A DNA stretch of 64,000 bases from Streptomyces capillispiralis (GTDB lineage: Bacteria; Actinomycetota; Actinomycetes; Streptomycetales; Streptomycetaceae). Position numbers and translations under genes: made by a program. This document shows positions 1-7,552 of this stretch, in pieces. The stretch's first letter is position 1; every line of letters starts with the position of its first letter. The notes below the pieces were generated by a model. That model had not been told where the DNA came from. It saw nothing but the letters and a program-made list of their open reading frames with translations, and did no database searches. The stretch is taken from assembly GCF_007829875.1 (NCBI RefSeq), contig NZ_VIWV01000001.1, positions 5,922,501-5,986,500 on the forward strand. The letters are read 5' to 3'.

Positions 1-1
1 C

Positions 2-475
2 GAGCTGTTCGCCGCCTTCCCCACCCCGACGTACGCCACCTACGGCAACGTCGACATGCCGCCCCTGTGGCAGGAGTACGCCGGCCCCGGCACGACCGTC
101 CTCGACGGGCAGCGGGCGGAGATCGGCGGCCGGACCTTCGGCTTCGTCGGCGGCGGCCTGCGCACCCCCATGCGCACCCCGTACGAGATCGACGACGAGG
201 AGTACGCGGCGAAGATCGAGGCCGTCGGCGAGGTCGACGTGCTGTGCACCCACATCCCGCCGGAGGTGCCGGAGCTGGTCTACGACACCGTCGCGCGCCG
301 CTTCGAGCGGGGCAGCCGGGCGCTGCTGGACGCCATCCGCCGCACCCGGCCCCGCTACGCCCTGTTCGGGCACGTGCACCAGCCCCTGGTGCGCCGGATG
401 CGGATCGGCGCCACCGAGTGCGTCAACGTGGGGCACTTCGCGGGCAGCGGACGCCCCTGGGCGCTGGAGTGGTGA
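2..475 (+). CDS. Metallophosphoesterase, C-terminal part (5' end outside window)
   Basis: The reading frame is open from the first bases, so the gene starts upstream; 157 residues are visible. Calcineurin-like phosphoesterase landmarks are present: GNVD near the start (the GNHD metal-ligand motif with the His replaced by Val), CTHIPP in the middle and FGHVHQP near the end (the GHxH metal-binding motif). Such enzymes hydrolyse phosphoesters with two metal ions; the substrate cannot be told from this part. It ends at TGA 473-475. An untranslated stretch of 137 bases follows before the next gene on the same strand, so it is probably a separate unit. The family call is firm; the biological role is unknown. 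Confidence 0.85.
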   Translation, partial: ELFAAFPTPTYATYGNVDMPPLWQEYAGPGTTVLDGQRAEIGGRTFGFVGGGLRTPMRTPYEIDDEEYAAKIEAVGEVDVLCTHIPPEVPELVYDTVARRFERGSRALLDAIRRTRPRYALFGHVHQPLVRRMRIGATECVNVGHFAGSGRPWALEW

Positions 476-531
476 GGCCGCGCGGGCGCCGACGCCCCAG
501 GTGGGGTGAGTGGGGCCGGCCGACCGCGCGG

Positions 532-537
532 TAGCCT
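532..537 (+). promoter_or_regulatory. Probable -10 element of the SRPBCC gene
   Basis: TAGCCT fits the Streptomyces TANNNT -10 pattern and lies 75 bases before the ATG at 613, in a gap without other genes. No clear -35 hexamer is seen. Confidence 0.35.
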
Positions 538-612
538 TCCGCTGCACAGGCGTGCGCTGCACTCGCGCACGGCGATTCCGAGTACCGGCCCGCATCCGGA
601 GGAGCCACGGCG

Positions 613-1056
613 ATGGCGGAACACACCAGCTCGAGCATCACGATCGAGGCGGCACCGGCCGATGTCATGGGGGTGATCGCCGACTTCGCCCGCTACCCGG
701 ACTGGACCGGTGAGGTGAAGGAGGCCGAGGTCATCGCGACCGACGGCCAGGGCCGCGCCGAGCAGGTGCGCCTTGTCATGGACGCCGGCGCGATCAAGGA
801 CGACCAGACCCTGGCGTACACCTGGACCGGCGAGCACGAGGTCTCCTGGACGCTGGTGAAGTCCCAGATGCTCCGCTCCCTCGACGGCTCCTACCTCCTC
901 ACCCCGGCCGCCGCGGGCACGACCGAGGTCACCTACCGGCTGACCGTCGACGTCAAGATCCCCATGCTCGGCATGATCAAGCGCAAGGCCGAGAAGGTCA
1001 TCATCGACCGCGCCCTGGCGGGGCTGAAGAAGCGCGTGGAGGCGGGCCCGAAGTAG
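613..1056 (+). CDS. SRPBCC (polyketide cyclase/dehydrase-like) family protein
   Basis: This 147-residue protein has the START/SRPBCC fold signature: an N-terminal strand (SSSITIEAAPADVMGVIADF) typical of the family, then a long antiparallel sheet region and a C-terminal helix (ALAGLKKRVEA). Members bind hydrophobic ligands in a deep pocket; in Streptomyces this type is a common housekeeping protein of unknown ligand rather than a true polyketide cyclase. A good ribosome site (GGAGG-like, just before 613) supports the ATG. The next gene, an ArsA-like ATPase, starts 42 bases downstream but has its own leaderless-type promoter. I infer a soluble cytoplasmic protein; no catalytic function can be claimed. 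Confidence 0.8.
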   Translation: MAEHTSSSITIEAAPADVMGVIADFARYPDWTGEVKEAEVIATDGQGRAEQVRLVMDAGAIKDDQTLAYTWTGEHEVSWTLVKSQMLRSLDGSYLLTPAAAGTTEVTYRLTVDVKIPMLGMIKRKAEKVIIDRALAGLKKRVEAGPK

Positions 1057-1084
1057 CGCGGAACGGCGCGCGGGGCACGCCGGG

Positions 1085-1090
1085 TAGCGT
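1085..1090 (+). promoter_or_regulatory. -10 element for leaderless ArsA-like gene
   Basis: TAGCGT ends eight bases before the ATG at 1099, and there is no ribosome site. This is the arrangement of a leaderless transcript starting at or next to the start codon. Confidence 0.5.
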
Positions 1091-1098
1091 TCAGCCTC

Positions 1099-2271
1099 AT
1101 GCGTACCCTCCTGATCACGGGCCCCGGCGGCGGCGGGCGGACCACCGTCGCGGCCGGCACCGCGCTCGCCGCAGCCCGTGCGGGCGCCCGCACCCTGGTG
1201 CTCGGCACCGACCGGACGGACACCCTGGGCGCGGTGCTCGGGGTGCCCGTCGGACCGGGGCCGGTCGAGGCCGCCCCGGGACTCACCGCCCGGCGCGTCG
1301 ACCCCGACGCCGACTTCCGCGCCGACCTCACCGCCCTCCAGGACCGGGCCGCCTCCGCGCTGGACCTCCTCGGCGCCTCCCGGCTCGACCCCGAGGAGAT
1401 CGCCCCGCTCCCCGGCGCCGAGGAACTCGCCGTCCTGCGCGCCCTGCGCGACGCCGCGCTGTCGGAGGAGTCGTACGACCTCGTCGTCGTGGACCTCCCG
1501 CCCGCCCCGCGCGCCCTCTCCCTCCTCGCCCTCCCCGAGGAACTGCGCCGCTACCTGCGCCGGCTGCTCCCGCCCGAGCGGCAGGCCGCCCGCGCCCTGC
1601 GCCCCGTCCTCGGCCGCCTCGCCGGCGTCCCGCTGCCCGCCGAGTGGCTGTACGAGACGGCGGCCCGCCTCGACCTGCAACTCGCCGCCGTCGAGGCCGT
1701 GCTCGCCGACCGCGGCACCGCCGTACGCCTGGTCGCCGAACCGGGCCCCGCCGGTGCCGACGCCGTCCGCACCGCGGCCCTCGGCCTCGCCCTGCGCGGA
1801 CTGCGCACGGACGCGCTGATCGCCACCCGCGTACTGCCGGAGACCGACGCGGACAGCTGGCTCGCCGGCCCCGTCGCCCAGCAGCGCAAGACCCTGGAGG
1901 AGTGGCGCGAGACGTACGCCGTCCACCCGGTCGCCCACCTGGGACGCGACCCGCGCGGCACCGACGACCTCGCCGCCCTCGCCGTGCCCGCCGCCCCGGC
2001 GGAACCCGGCACCGTCGCCTGGCCGGTCACCGACCGGCTGGCCGACGACGGCGTCCTGGTCTGGCACATCCCCCTGCCGGACGCCCGCCGCGACGAACTC
2101 GACCTCGTCCGGCGCGGCGACGAACTCGTCGTCACCGCCGGACCGTTCCGCCGCGTCGTCCCGCTGCCCTCCGCGCTGCGCCGCTGCACCGTCGACGGCG
2201 CCGCCCTGCGCGAGGGCGAGCTGCGCATCCGGTTCCGGCCGGATCCGGGACTGTGGCCGCGCACCCCGTGA
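1099..2271 (+). CDS. ArsA-like (GET3/ArsA family) ATPase with unusual P-loop
   Basis: The 390-residue protein resembles actinobacterial ArsA-type ATPases: an N-terminal nucleotide loop at residues 8-16 (GPGGGGRTT), a hydrophobic strand with Asp (LVVVDLPPAPRA) as a switch/Walker B region, a DLLGASRLDPEE segment, and a C-terminal ArsA HSP20-like domain (about residues 320-385: RRGDELVVTAGPFRRVVPLP). The family's usual deviant Walker A is GKGGVGKTT; here both the signature Lys and the P-loop Lys are absent (Pro and Arg instead), so ATP hydrolysis is doubtful. No arsenite-binding cysteines or arsB are nearby, so arsenic export is unlikely. It starts with ATG right after a -10 element and no ribosome site, suggesting a leaderless mRNA. 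Confidence 0.75.
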   Translation: MRTLLITGPGGGGRTTVAAGTALAAARAGARTLVLGTDRTDTLGAVLGVPVGPGPVEAAPGLTARRVDPDADFRADLTALQDRAASALDLLGASRLDPEEIAPLPGAEELAVLRALRDAALSEESYDLVVVDLPPAPRALSLLALPEELRRYLRRLLPPERQAARALRPVLGRLAGVPLPAEWLYETAARLDLQLAAVEAVLADRGTAVRLVAEPGPAGADAVRTAALGLALRGLRTDALIATRVLPETDADSWLAGPVAQQRKTLEEWRETYAVHPVAHLGRDPRGTDDLAALAVPAAPAEPGTVAWPVTDRLADDGVLVWHIPLPDARRDELDLVRRGDELVVTAGPFRRVVPLPSALRRCTVDGAALREGELRIRFRPDPGLWPRTP

Positions 2272-2291
2272 AGCGGTCACGGCCGTTCGGG

Positions 2292-2297
2292 TACCGT
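2292..2297 (+). promoter_or_regulatory. Probable -10 element of the DUF5304 gene
   Basis: TACCGT (TANNNT type) lies 31 bases before the ATG at 2329. This leaves room for a short leader carrying the ribosome site CAGGAG. Confidence 0.45.
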
Positions 2298-2328
2298 CGA
2301 AGGTGCCATCCGTAGTCAGGAGCCCGTC

Positions 2329-2847
2329 ATGAGCGAACAGCTCCCCCCGTCCGACGACGCCGGGGACGAGAGCGCCGGCCAGCCGGTGGACGACGTGCGG
2401 GCGGCCGAGACCCACGCCGACGCCTGGGCGACCGCCGCCGCCGAGGACCTCGAGGCGGAGAAGACCCGCCGCCGGACCCAGTACGGACCGCCCCCCGGCT
2501 CCGCCGCCGAGGAGCTGAGGAAGCTCGTCGACGCCGTCGCCGACAAGCTCTCCGGCCTTCAGTCCCCGCTCCTCGGCGCGGTCGCCGGACCCGCCGCGCA
2601 GCAGGTGGTGCGCCAGGTCGTCGAGCAGGCGAAGGCCGCCGTCGAACCCGTCATCGAACGCAACCCGGACGTCTTCGACCACCTGGCCGCCGCCGGCAGC
2701 GAACTCCTCGCCGCCTACCGCTCCGCCGTCCAGGACCAGGAGCGCCGCTGGGCGGCCCGCGAGACCGATCCCCGCGACCTCGACGAGCGCCGGGACCGGG
2801 GCGACGACCCCGGCACCGGTCCCGGCGAGCGCATCGACCTGGACTGA
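2329..2847 (+). CDS. DUF5304 family protein upstream of glucokinase (SCO2127-like)
   Basis: This 172-residue acidic protein has no membrane segment and no known catalytic motif. The N-terminus is Asp/Glu-rich and disordered, the middle is Ala-rich helical (around QQVVRQVVEQAKAA), and the C-terminus is Arg/Asp-rich. A ribosome site AGGAG precedes the ATG. Its position directly before glkA is that of S. coelicolor SCO2127, which is reported in the literature to affect glucose uptake and glucose repression and to interact with BldKB; I transfer this only by position and size, not by alignment. The 138-base gap to glkA carries a separate promoter, so co-transcription is not certain. No enzymatic role can be seen. 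Confidence 0.7.
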   Translation: MSEQLPPSDDAGDESAGQPVDDVRAAETHADAWATAAAEDLEAEKTRRRTQYGPPPGSAAEELRKLVDAVADKLSGLQSPLLGAVAGPAAQQVVRQVVEQAKAAVEPVIERNPDVFDHLAAAGSELLAAYRSAVQDQERRWAARETDPRDLDERRDRGDDPGTGPGERIDLD

Positions 2848-2943
2848 CACCCCGGTCCTCACGGGGTCCGGCCGGGCACTCCCATGATCCCCGCCGGTCC
2901 GCCCACCGTACGGACGGCGGGCCCCCGACGGCAGTGCCTCGGG

Positions 2944-2949
2944 TACCGT
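2944..2949 (+). promoter_or_regulatory. Probable -10 element of glkA
   Basis: TACCGT lies 36 bases before the glkA ATG and is followed by a short leader with the site CTGAGGGA. It repeats the TACCGT used upstream of the DUF5304 gene at 2292. No convincing -35 is seen. Confidence 0.45.
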
Positions 2950-2985
2950 TGGCGGTAGCGGGGCTCGACCGGAACTGAGGGATTC

Positions 2986-3939
2986 ATGGGACTCACCATC
3001 GGCGTCGACATCGGCGGCACGAAGATCGCGGCCGGCGTGGTCGACGAGGAAGGCAACATCCTCTCGACCCACAAGGTGCCGACCCCGGGCACGCCCGAGG
3101 GCATCGTGGACGCCATCGCCTCCGCGGTGGAGGGAGCGCGCGCGGGGCACGACATCGTCGGCGTGGGCATCGGTGCGGCCGGGTACGTCAACCGTCAGCG
3201 CTCCGAGGTCTACTTCGCGCCCAACATCCACTGGCGCAACGAGCCGCTCAAGGAGAAGGTCGAGGCCCGCACGGGTCTCCCGGTCGTCGTGGAGAACGAC
3301 GCCAACGCGGCGGCGTGGGGCGAGTACAAGTTCGGCGCGGGCGCGGGCCACCGCAACGTCATCTGCATCACGCTCGGCACCGGCCTCGGCGGCGGCATCA
3401 TCATCGGCAACAAGCTGCGCCGCGGCCACTTCGGCGTGGCCGCCGAGTTCGGCCACATCCGCATGGTGCCGGACGGCCTGCTGTGCGGCTGCGGCTCGCA
3501 GGGCTGCTGGGAGCAGTACGCCTCCGGCCGCGCCCTCGTCCGCTACGCCAAGCAGCGCGCCAACGCCACCCCCGAGAACGCGGAGACGCTGCTCGCCCTC
3601 GGCGACGGCACGCCCGACGGCATCGAGGGCAAGCACATCTCCATGGCCGCCCGCCAGGGCGACCGGGTGGCCGTCGACTCCTACCGCGAGCTGGCCCGCT
3701 GGGTCGGCGCCGGCCTCGCCGACCTGGCCTCCCTCTTCGACCCCTCCGCCTTCATCATCGGCGGCGGCCTCTCCGACGAGGGCGAACTGGTCCTCGGCCC
3801 GATCCGCAAGTCCTACAAGCGCTGGCTGGTGGGCAGCAACTGGCGCCCCGTCGCCGACGTCCTCGCCGCCCAGCTGGGCAACAAGGCGGGCCTGGTGGGC
3901 GCGGCGGACCTGGCCCGGGAGCCCGACCCCATCATGTGA
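2986..3939 (+). CDS. glkA: Glucokinase, ROK family
   Basis: This cytoplasmic enzyme phosphorylates glucose to glucose 6-phosphate and is also the known mediator of carbon catabolite repression in Streptomyces. The 317 residues show the ROK hallmarks: phosphate loop DIGGTKIAAGV at 8-18, the catalytic region VVENDANAAAWGE, the second phosphate motif LGTGLGGGI, and the zinc-binding ROK signature (EFGHI followed by CGCGSQGCWEQYASG, with three Cys and one His). Length equals that of S. coelicolor GlkA as I recall it. The start is ATG with ribosome site TGAGGGA. It follows the SCO2127-like gene and is closed by a strong hairpin at 4034-4078. Confidence 0.95.
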   Translation: MGLTIGVDIGGTKIAAGVVDEEGNILSTHKVPTPGTPEGIVDAIASAVEGARAGHDIVGVGIGAAGYVNRQRSEVYFAPNIHWRNEPLKEKVEARTGLPVVVENDANAAAWGEYKFGAGAGHRNVICITLGTGLGGGIIIGNKLRRGHFGVAAEFGHIRMVPDGLLCGCGSQGCWEQYASGRALVRYAKQRANATPENAETLLALGDGTPDGIEGKHISMAARQGDRVAVDSYRELARWVGAGLADLASLFDPSAFIIGGGLSDEGELVLGPIRKSYKRWLVGSNWRPVADVLAAQLGNKAGLVGAADLAREPDPIM

Positions 3940-4033
3940 CCCGGCCCCACCCACGCACGGCAGCGCCCGCCCGACCCCTCCGGGGACGGCGGGCGCGGTC
4001 GTTCCCGGGGGGGCGGACATCCGCCCCCGTGCG

Positions 4034-4078
4034 GGCCCGCCGCCCGTACACGCCGGCTTGTACGGGCTCCGGGCGGGC
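4034..4078 (+). terminator. Hairpin terminator after glkA
   Basis: GCCCGTACA (4042-4050) and TGTACGGGC (4059-4067) form a perfect 9-bp stem with an 8-base loop. Outer GC arms (4035-4041 and about 4071-4077) extend it with a small bulge. There is no U tract, which is common for Streptomyces terminators. Confidence 0.6.
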
Positions 4079-4156
4079 CGGGCGCGTAACTCCGCGTGGC
4101 GTCCCGGCCGTTGTACGACCGCAAGGTGTGCAACCAGCGTGACAAGGGGGTCGTCG

Positions 4157-4978
4157 ATGGCGAACGACAGCACACTTGAGTCGTCCGACAGTCTGAAGGC
4201 GTTCGGGGCGGCCCTGAGGACGTTCCGGCAACGTGCCCTGCTGACGCAGGAGCAGCTCGCCGAGCGGCTCAGCTACTCGCACGCCTCCGTCGCCTCGGTC
4301 GAGCAGGGCCGGCGGATGCCGACCGCCGCCTTCGTCGAGCGGGCGGAGGAGGAACTGGAGGCGTTCGGCGTGCTGCGGGCCATGATCCGGCACGTCGGGC
4401 GGCAGCGGGGGCTGGCGGTCTGGTTCCGGGAGTGGGCCCAGCTGGAGGAGGTCGCGGTCGCCCTGTGCACGTACGAGTGCCGGGTGGTGCCGGGGCTGCT
4501 CCAGACCGAGGCGTACACGCGGGCCGTCATGCTCAACGTGCCGCCGCCGCCCAGTGAGGAGCAACTGGAGCAGCGGATCGCCGCCCGGCTGGCGCGGCAG
4601 GAACTGCTCGGGCGCAGGCCGCCGATCGCGTTCAGCTTCATCGTCGAGGAGTCGGTGCTGCTGCGGCACACCGGGGGCGAGGACGTCACCCGGGAGCTGA
4701 TCGACCATCTGCTCGCGTCCACCGAGTTGTGGAACGTAGAATTGCAGATCATGCCGTTGCGGCAGCCGTGTCACGCGGGGACGGACGGGCCGATGAGGCT
4801 TCTCGAGACTCCGGAACGGCAGTGGGTGGGGTACTCGGAAGGGCAGAAGACCGGGCAGCTCGTCTGTGACCGAGAAGCGGTGAGCGTCATGCAGATGCGC
4901 TATGCCAAGATGCGCTCACAGGCCTTGTCCCCGGCGGACTCGGTGGAGTTGTTGCGGCGGATGCGAGGAGCGCTATGA
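4157..4978 (+). CDS. XRE-family transcription regulator with DUF5753 domain
   Basis: The 273-residue protein starts with a helix-turn-helix domain (about residues 12-70: LTQEQLAERL then SHASVASVEQGRRMP) followed by a DUF5753 sensor domain (from about residue 90: LEEVAVALCTYECRVVPGLLQTEAYTRAV, later IMPL and FVIVEES-like strands). This is the WhiJ-type architecture that Streptomyces carries in many copies, nearly always paired with a small DUF397 gene, as here, where the stop and next start overlap (ATGA). The family is linked to control of development and antibiotic production. The ATG at 4157 is chosen because it begins the HTH domain after a purine-rich site (AAGGGGG); the frame is open far upstream but that sequence has no family features. 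The target genes are unknown. Confidence 0.85.
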   Translation: MANDSTLESSDSLKAFGAALRTFRQRALLTQEQLAERLSYSHASVASVEQGRRMPTAAFVERAEEELEAFGVLRAMIRHVGRQRGLAVWFREWAQLEEVAVALCTYECRVVPGLLQTEAYTRAVMLNVPPPPSEEQLEQRIAARLARQELLGRRPPIAFSFIVEESVLLRHTGGEDVTRELIDHLLASTELWNVELQIMPLRQPCHAGTDGPMRLLETPERQWVGYSEGQKTGQLVCDREAVSVMQMRYAKMRSQALSPADSVELLRRMRGAL

Positions 4979-5160
4979 GCACCCACAGTGATCTGGACTG
5001 GTTCAAGAGCAGCTACAGCGGGTCCGAGGGCGACGACTGTGTGGAGGTCGCCTTCGCCGTCGGCGCCGTGCACGTGCGGGACTCCAAGACGCAGGACGGG
5101 CCCCGGTTCGCCGTGTCCCCGGATGCCTGGCGTGACTTCCTCGGGCGCGGGGAGCGCTGA
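4975..5160 (+). CDS. DUF397 domain protein, partner of the XRE regulator
   Basis: The 61-residue protein is a complete DUF397 domain: WFKSSYSGSEGDDCVEVAF, then VRDSK and a C-terminal DAWRDFLG. These proteins act with the XRE/DUF5753 regulators, in the proposed model by binding or inhibiting the DNA-binding partner (WhiJ system and similar). It overlaps the regulator gene by four bases (ATGA), which implies translational coupling and a fixed stoichiometry. The single conserved Cys (DDC) is typical of the family. A 7-bp hairpin begins at its stop codon. Confidence 0.88.
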   Translation: MSTHSDLDWFKSSYSGSEGDDCVEVAFAVGAVHVRDSKTQDGPRFAVSPDAWRDFLGRGER

Positions 5161-5182
5161 CCCGCCTCCCGTCGTGCGGGTC
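5159..5182 (+). terminator. Small inverted repeat after the DUF397 gene
   Basis: GACCCGC (5159-5165) and GCGGGTC (5176-5182) form a 7-bp stem with a 10-base loop. It starts within the stop codon and lies just before the -10 element of the next gene. It may be a weak terminator or an operator. Confidence 0.35.
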
Positions 5183-5186
5183 GGCG

Positions 5187-5192
5187 TATCTT
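5187..5192 (+). promoter_or_regulatory. -10 element for leaderless endonuclease-like gene
   Basis: TATCTT ends seven bases before the ATG at 5200 and no ribosome site is present. This suggests a leaderless transcript and favours the ATG over the TTG three codons earlier. Confidence 0.5.
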
Positions 5193-5199
5193 GATCCAT

Positions 5200-5955
5200 A
5201 TGGCGACGACTCCGCTGCTGCCCGGCTCCCGGACCGAGTCCGATGGTTCGGCCGTCATCCGGGTCCTGAGTTACAACATCCGTTCGATGCGTGACGACAC
5301 CGGCGCCCTCGCCCGGGTGATCACCGCCTGCGCCCCTGATCTGGTCCTGCTCCAGGAGGCGCCGCGGTTCTTCCGCTGGCGCAAGAAGCTGGCCCGGCTC
5401 GCCTCGGGGACGGGCCTCGTCGTCCTCTCCGGGGGCGCCACCGCCGCCGGGCCCGCGCTCCTGTGCTCCCTGCGGGCGACCGTCGAGCGCACCGAGGACG
5501 TGCTGCTGCCGCTCACCCCCGGGCAGCACCGGCGCGGGTTCGCCACCGCCGTCGTACGGTTCGGCGGCGCCCGGGTCGGGGTGCTGAGCTGTCACCTCTC
5601 CCTGGAGAAGGGCGAGCGGTACGAGCAGGGCGGCATGCTGCTCGACCGGCTCGCCGCGATGGGCGTGGAACACGCGGTCGCGGGCGGGGACCTCAACGAG
5701 CGGCCGGACGGGCGTGCCTTCCGGCGGCTGACCGAGTCCCTGACCGATTGCTGGGCGGCGGCCCCGTGGGGAGGCGAGCACACCTGGGTCCGCGACGCGC
5801 CCCACCGGCGGATCGACGCCCTCTTCACCACCAAGGGCGTCGAGGTCCTGGGCTGCGGGGTGCCGATCGAGCAGCCCGGGGTGAGCGCGGCGGACCTGAG
5901 GGCGGCCACGGACCACCTTCCGGTCCTGGCCGCCCTCCGGGTGCCCTCCGCCTGA
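5200..5955 (+). CDS. Endonuclease/exonuclease/phosphatase family protein
   Basis: This 251-residue protein has the EEP fold (DNase I, exonuclease III, inositol phosphatases): VLSYNIRSM near residue 28 (metal/phosphate Asn), APDLVLLQEA (catalytic Glu), VLSCHLSLEKGER (His), AGGDLNERPDG (Asp-Asn pair) and TDHLPVLAAL near the C-terminus (catalytic Asp-His). All key residues are present, so it should be an active divalent-metal phosphodiesterase or phosphatase; the substrate (DNA, lipid or nucleotide) cannot be told. There is no signal peptide or membrane segment. Start at ATG 5200 behind TATCTT; an in-frame TTG at 5191 lies inside the promoter. The convergent gene begins six bases after its stop. 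Confidence 0.85.
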   Translation: MATTPLLPGSRTESDGSAVIRVLSYNIRSMRDDTGALARVITACAPDLVLLQEAPRFFRWRKKLARLASGTGLVVLSGGATAAGPALLCSLRATVERTEDVLLPLTPGQHRRGFATAVVRFGGARVGVLSCHLSLEKGERYEQGGMLLDRLAAMGVEHAVAGGDLNERPDGRAFRRLTESLTDCWAAAPWGGEHTWVRDAPHRRIDALFTTKGVEVLGCGVPIEQPGVSAADLRAATDHLPVLAALRVPSA

Positions 5956-5961
5956 GGGCCC

Positions 5962-6597
5962 TCAGACCACCGCGCCCCGCCCCGGGTCGTCGTCCTCGTC
6001 GTCCGTGCGCATGCGCATCACCAGGGTGGCGAAGCCGCCGAGGAAGCCGCCGATGCACAGGGTGGTCAGCCACCACGTCATCTCCCAGCCGAGCAGTATC
6101 GCCAGCAGCAGGAGCAGCGGGCCGCCGAGCACGCCCAGCCAGGCGAACTTCGAGGTGACGTCGGCATCCGGCAGCGGCGGCGGCTCCGGCGGCACGAAGT
6201 GGCCCTCGTCGGTCTCGTCGAGGTCGTCCTCCGAAGGCTCCCGCACGCTGTAGTCGCGCGGGCCGCCCACGCCGGGGGCGAAGGAGACGGAGCCGCCCAG
6301 CGGCTTGGCCGGCTTCTCCTCGGCCTTGCGCGGCGCCTCGGTCTGCACGCCGCCGCCCTCCTCGTTGGTCTCGGGCTCCAGCAGCGCCAGGTCCTCGACC
6401 GACTTGAACGGCTTGGCGCCCGGCGGGTCCGGGGGCTCCTCCCCGTACCCGGCGACGATCGCCGCCCACGCGGCGTCCTCGTCGAACGGGACGCCCTGCT
6501 CCTCCGGCTCGCGGCCCTCACGGCTCTCGCGGCCTTCACCGCCTTCACGGCCCTCGCGGTCCTCGCGGTCCTCGCGGTCCGAGTCGTGCTCAGCCAC
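5962..6597 (-). CDS. Acidic two-TM membrane protein with Asp/Glu/Arg repeats
   Basis: I do not recognise a named family. The 211-residue protein begins with a strongly charged repeat region (REDRED, GREGGEGRE up to about residue 33), continues with an acidic Pro-rich linker, and ends with two hydrophobic segments (about 150-168 and 172-190: WLGVLGGPLLLLLAILLGW and TTLCIGGFLGGFATLV) and a short acidic tail. It is probably anchored in the cytoplasmic membrane with a long disordered cytoplasmic N-terminus. GTG at 6597 has the site AAGGAAGGGA. Its start overlaps the end of the esterase gene by eight bases, so the two are translationally coupled. Confidence 0.7.
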   Translation of the reverse strand: MAEHDSDREDREDREGREGGEGRESREGREPEEQGVPFDEDAAWAAIVAGYGEEPPDPPGAKPFKSVEDLALLEPETNEEGGGVQTEAPRKAEEKPAKPLGGSVSFAPGVGGPRDYSVREPSEDDLDETDEGHFVPPEPPPLPDADVTSKFAWLGVLGGPLLLLLAILLGWEMTWWLTTLCIGGFLGGFATLVMRMRTDDEDDDPGRGAVV

Positions 6598-7387
6598 CTG
6601 CGGTCGTCCCTTCCTTGCCGAGACCCGGCTCCTCCACGGCGCCGGGTGCGAGCCGGCCGATGAACGCGGTGCTCTCCCGGAAGATCCGCTCCGCGTCGTA
6701 GTCCAACGTCGCCACGTGGTAGCTCTGTTCCAGCAGGACCTCCGTGACGTCCGTCGACGACACACGGCCGAGGATCCGCGCCGAGTCCGCGGGCGGCACC
6801 ACATGGTCCTGCGGGCTGCGCAGGAGCAGCAGCGGCTGGGTGACCTGGGGCAGCTCGCCGTCGACGAGCCGGAAGAAGGTCCGCAGGGAGTGCGCCGCGT
6901 GCAGCGGCACCCGGTCGTACCCGAGCTCCCTGCCCGACGGCAGCGCGATGTCGCCGGCGACCCCCTTCGTCGCGGGCACGAGGTGGCGGAGCACCGGAAG
7001 GGCGTGCGCGGCCACCCCGTGCACCTTGTTCGCCGGGTTGACGACCATCACCCCGCTCACCGTGTCCCCGTGCCGCGCGGCCAGCCGCAGCGCCAGCGCG
7101 CCGCCCATCGACAGCCCCGCCACGAAGACCCGGGCACCGCGGTCCGCCAGCAGCCGCAGCTCGCGGTCCACCTGGGCGTACCAGTCCTGCCAGCCGGTGA
7201 CCCCGAGGTCCTGCCAGCGGGTGCCGTGCCCGGGCAGCAGCGGCAGCGAGACGGTCAGGCCGCGCCCGGCGAGGTGCTCGGCCCAGGGACGCAGCGACTG
7301 CGGCGAACCGGTGAAGCCGTGGCAGAGCAGGACGGCGGTCTCCCCGCCCTCGTGGCGGAACGGCTCGGCTCCGGTCAGGAGCGGCAC
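6590..7387 (-). CDS. Alpha/beta hydrolase (carboxylesterase Est30-like)
   Basis: The 265-residue protein shows a full esterase/lipase set: oxyanion region LLCHGFTGSPQS, nucleophile elbow GLSMGG, acid residue in RSPQDHVVPP and catalytic His in SYHVATLDYD. This layout matches short-chain carboxylesterases and monoacylglycerol lipases of the Est30 group. No signal peptide is visible, so it acts in the cytoplasm, possibly on lipid or ester substrates; it is divergent from an acyltransferase that makes phospholipid. The GTG start is decided by an ideal ribosome site AGGAGG six bases upstream. It overlaps the following membrane protein gene by eight bases. Confidence 0.88.
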   Translation of the reverse strand: MPLLTGAEPFRHEGGETAVLLCHGFTGSPQSLRPWAEHLAGRGLTVSLPLLPGHGTRWQDLGVTGWQDWYAQVDRELRLLADRGARVFVAGLSMGGALALRLAARHGDTVSGVMVVNPANKVHGVAAHALPVLRHLVPATKGVAGDIALPSGRELGYDRVPLHAAHSLRTFFRLVDGELPQVTQPLLLLRSPQDHVVPPADSARILGRVSSTDVTEVLLEQSYHVATLDYDAERIFRESTAFIGRLAPGAVEEPGLGKEGTTAGG

Positions 7388-7518
7388 CTTCGGCCTCCTG
7401 TTCGTAGGAAGGTCACGATGATCGCGGCAGGCGCCGCACACAGGTTGCAGGACCTTCACCGTACGCGACCGCACTGACACCGACCAGGGCCGCAGGGGCC
7501 TTTGACGGTGCTCCGGGA

Positions 7519-7524
7519 TATGGT
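7519..7524 (+). promoter_or_regulatory. Probable -10 element of the acyltransferase gene
   Basis: TATGGT lies 28 bases before the TTG start at 7553 and ahead of the ribosome site GGGAGG. It sits in the 165-base divergent gap shared with the esterase gene. Confidence 0.4.
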
Positions 7525-7552
7525 CTGACCAACACGCACGGGAGGCACTCGG

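Noticed and set aside
1099..2271. Arsenic-resistance function for the ArsA-like protein
   Set aside because: No arsB, arsC or arsR nearby, no Cys metal site, and the P-loop is degenerate.
355..4173. Very long minus-strand open frame (1272 codons)
   Set aside because: It runs antisense to five well supported genes, has low-complexity Gly/Ala/Val/Asp content and no family motif. It results from high GC codon bias.
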